Of a stretch of DNA of 64,000 nt, positions 62,341 through 64,000 are shown in pieces. The notes under the pieces are model-generated. The model did no database searches. It saw only the letters and a program-made list of their open reading frames with translations, and was not told the DNA's origin. This DNA is from Sphagnum compactum (lineage: Eukaryota; Bryophyta; Sphagnopsida; Sphagnales): contig OZ234493.1 in NCBI GenBank assembly GCA_965153455.1, positions 24,914,213-24,978,212 of the forward strand, written 5' to 3'. Position 1 is the first letter of the stretch, and the number at the start of each line of letters is the position of its first letter. The position numbers and the translations under genes were made by a program.

Positions 62341-62577
62341 AAATGCTACAGGCTGCTATCCAGCATCTATACTGTGGCTGGCAAGTGGGATTGCAGTGTA
62401 CAATGGTCAAGAACGGACTGGAAAGGAGCATGCAAAGACAGCTGGAGTGAGTAATGAGGTTTGTTGCATTCATCTGTAGTGGACCAGAAAGGCAATCATT
62501 ATTTCAAATGATTGAAATCCAGGCAGAACTAGAGAGATTGTCTGGGATGATGAATGATGCTGAGTATGTGTGCTAGG
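62341..62577 (+). pseudogene. decayed E/DYW-proximal tail of the PPR gene
   Basis: After the stop at 62338-62340, reading frames scattered by indels still resemble the C-terminal region of DYW-type PPR proteins: ENATG at 62339-62353, YTVAGKWDCSVQ at about 62370-62404, and MIEIQAELERLSGMMNDAEY at about 62510-62569. The order and spacing fit the E, E+ and DYW-proximal segments. Nothing resembling the zinc-binding deaminase core or the DYW end follows. Confidence 0.65.
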
Positions 62578-62900
62578 TGGGTTGAAAATTACAAATTCCT
62601 ACTGCCGATCCTTCCATTTGAGACACCTAAAATCCTGCAGAATACCTGGGTACAGTCCTTTATGGATGAGCTGTGGTCTGCTATAAAATAGTGCTTTGGT
62701 TCCCCACAACTTGCAAATCCCTCAAAATTGGCATTTCCTGCAAGCCGAATTCTGCAATTCAAGAAGCCTGAAAAGTGGCAGAATCTGCCCCTCAATATCC
62801 TTTGCCTATATGAGATGGGCTCCAAGTAGGTCCATTCCTGCTTTCTCAACACCAACAGCTTGGCCTAGTAACAGCTTCAGTGGCATCTCTCTGGTCTTGG

Positions 62901-63068
62901 TTCACAAGGTGTAATGCTCTGTTGGCATCTCTCTGTCTGTGGTTCACAAGGTGTTATGCTCCATTGGCATATGTGCACCCTCAGTTCACAAGGTGTAATG
63001 CTCTGCTAGCATCTCTCCACCCTCGGTTCACAAGGTGTAATGCTTTGCTGCCTTACAAGATGCCGGAG
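62901..63068 (+). repeat. four-copy 42-bp tandem repeat
   Basis: TTCACAAGGTGTAATGCTCT begins at 62901, 62943, 62985 and 63027, an exact 42-base period. Because 42 is a multiple of three, the open plus-strand frame 62880-63245 reads repeats of FTRCNALLASLHPR. I see no evidence that this is translated. Confidence 0.85.
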
Positions 63069-63109
63069 CATTACGTTACACTTCTTGTATTTTTGTATAG
63101 GACAAGGGT

Positions 63110-63215
63110 TTATCTTTCGACCCTTCCAGAATTTGAGGTACCTGCCATGAGGCAACAATGCAGGAGAAAGGCATATCTTTGGACCCCGGAATTTGAGGTT
63201 CCTGTCATGACTCAT
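63110..63215 (+). repeat. 60-bp duplicated segment
   Basis: GAATTTGAGGTACCTGCCAT (about 63130) and GAATTTGAGGTTCCTGTCAT (about 63190), each preceded by ATCTTT(C/G)GACCC. Period about 60. It lies just after the 42-bp array. Confidence 0.6.
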
Positions 63216-64000
63216 GAGGCCAGCCAGCTGAGTGGAGCGCACTGAAATTTTTAGGGCGTAGCTTGTACTTTCCACCTGGTGCTGGTTGAGGCTAGATTTT
63301 TGCATTAATGTCTTGTAAAAAGACATTGATTGTGCCCTCACTTTCAATTTTGAATGCTATTGTCATTTTTGCTCAAAACTATTTGCTGCAAGGAAATAGA
63401 TGAACTATGGGGAACCATATGGGAACATACAAGGGGAAAAAAAAAACCCAAAAAGGAGATGGAGGATTTTGCTTAGTTCTTTCGGCAAGGGCAATTACAT
63501 TCATGTTTGTAATTTTGCAAGTGGAGCATTTCAATTTGAGCCATTTGGTTTGAATGTTCACGTGATGGTTGTTTTCATGATTCAATGAATATGACACAAA
63601 AGAAGGTGGAATGTTTTGGATAGCCAAATGCCACCCATGTTAATATATTTGCTTTGTGGCATCTTAGCAAGCAAGTCCACTTGTATTGTTAAACTTTGGG
63701 AACTTGGCCGATTGCTTAATTTTGATGTATTCATCACAACTTTTAACCAAAATGTAGTTTACATCAAATTTGAAACAAATTAATAATTAAAAATCTTGTG
63801 GGTTTTGTAAGTGTTTAGGTTTTAAAGTTTTGTCTAGTTCATGGGATGAATCTAGGAAAGGATATGATAGTCTAGAGTCCTTCCCTACAATTTTGGCAAA
63901 CCTAAGAAATGGTATAATGTTTCTTGTATAGAATTTCAAAGAATTTAAAAACCCACATATCCTAATATTCATATTTGAAAAACTAATAGTAAAATTCAGG
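63216..64000. other. AT-rich flank, nothing recognised
   Basis: AT-rich sequence to the window end without a recognised gene. Possibly the start of another gene-poor stretch. Confidence 0.4.

Noticed and set aside
1-64000. CRISPR arrays, operons and ribosome binding sites
   Set aside because: The split genes show a nuclear plant genome; the tandem repeats here lack CRISPR-like unique spacers.

Overview
This window is nuclear DNA from a land plant. Its genes are split by short GT-AG introns and belong to plant families: a plastid-type CtpA protease, the NUP214 nucleoporin, an AGD14-type ArfGAP, an F-box/LRR protein, and a PLS-class PPR protein carrying the PDF motif of plant organellar DNA-binding (OSB) proteins. 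The wording of the PPR repeats and the DYW-type debris behind them look most like a non-seed vascular plant, probably a fern. That placement is inference.

Layout. 1-671 (+): 3' end of a CtpA-like protease. 858-1798 (-): weak hypothetical gene. 4018-8180 (+): a nine-exon FAD-dependent oxidoreductase/Rieske gene (YhfW-like) with one frameshift and two in-frame stops, probably a pseudogene. 10455-20828 (-): complete 19-exon NUP214; the exon chain sums to 1,693 codons plus stop with all phases agreeing. 20.8-41.4 kb: AT-rich, gene-poor DNA with tandem repeats, a decayed PIF/Harbinger transposase, a hairpin MITE and one island gene (31856-34542, -) for a small secreted or membrane-anchored Cys-rich protein. 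41454-42152: a minisatellite of about 84 bp per unit whose units carry telo-box-like AAACCCTAAT, just upstream of the AGD14-like ArfGAP gene (coding 43763-50948, +; 656 codons plus stop). 52311-58314 (-): F-box/LRR gene with a large low-complexity insert inside its LRRs. 60105-62340 (+): PDF-PPR fusion gene, divergent from the F-box gene, followed by remnants of its former E/DYW tail and a 42-bp tandem repeat.

The genes do not form a pathway. Most are eukaryotic housekeeping or organelle genes: nuclear transport, ArfGAP-regulated trafficking, ubiquitin targeting, thylakoid proteolysis and organelle RNA processing. The most unusual items are the OSB-type PDF motif fused to a PPR array that has lost its DYW tail, the multiply disabled oxidoreductase gene, the LRR-splitting insert and the telo-box minisatellite. 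Exon borders were read by eye from splice signals, reading phase and family resemblance; no alignment or RNA evidence was available.
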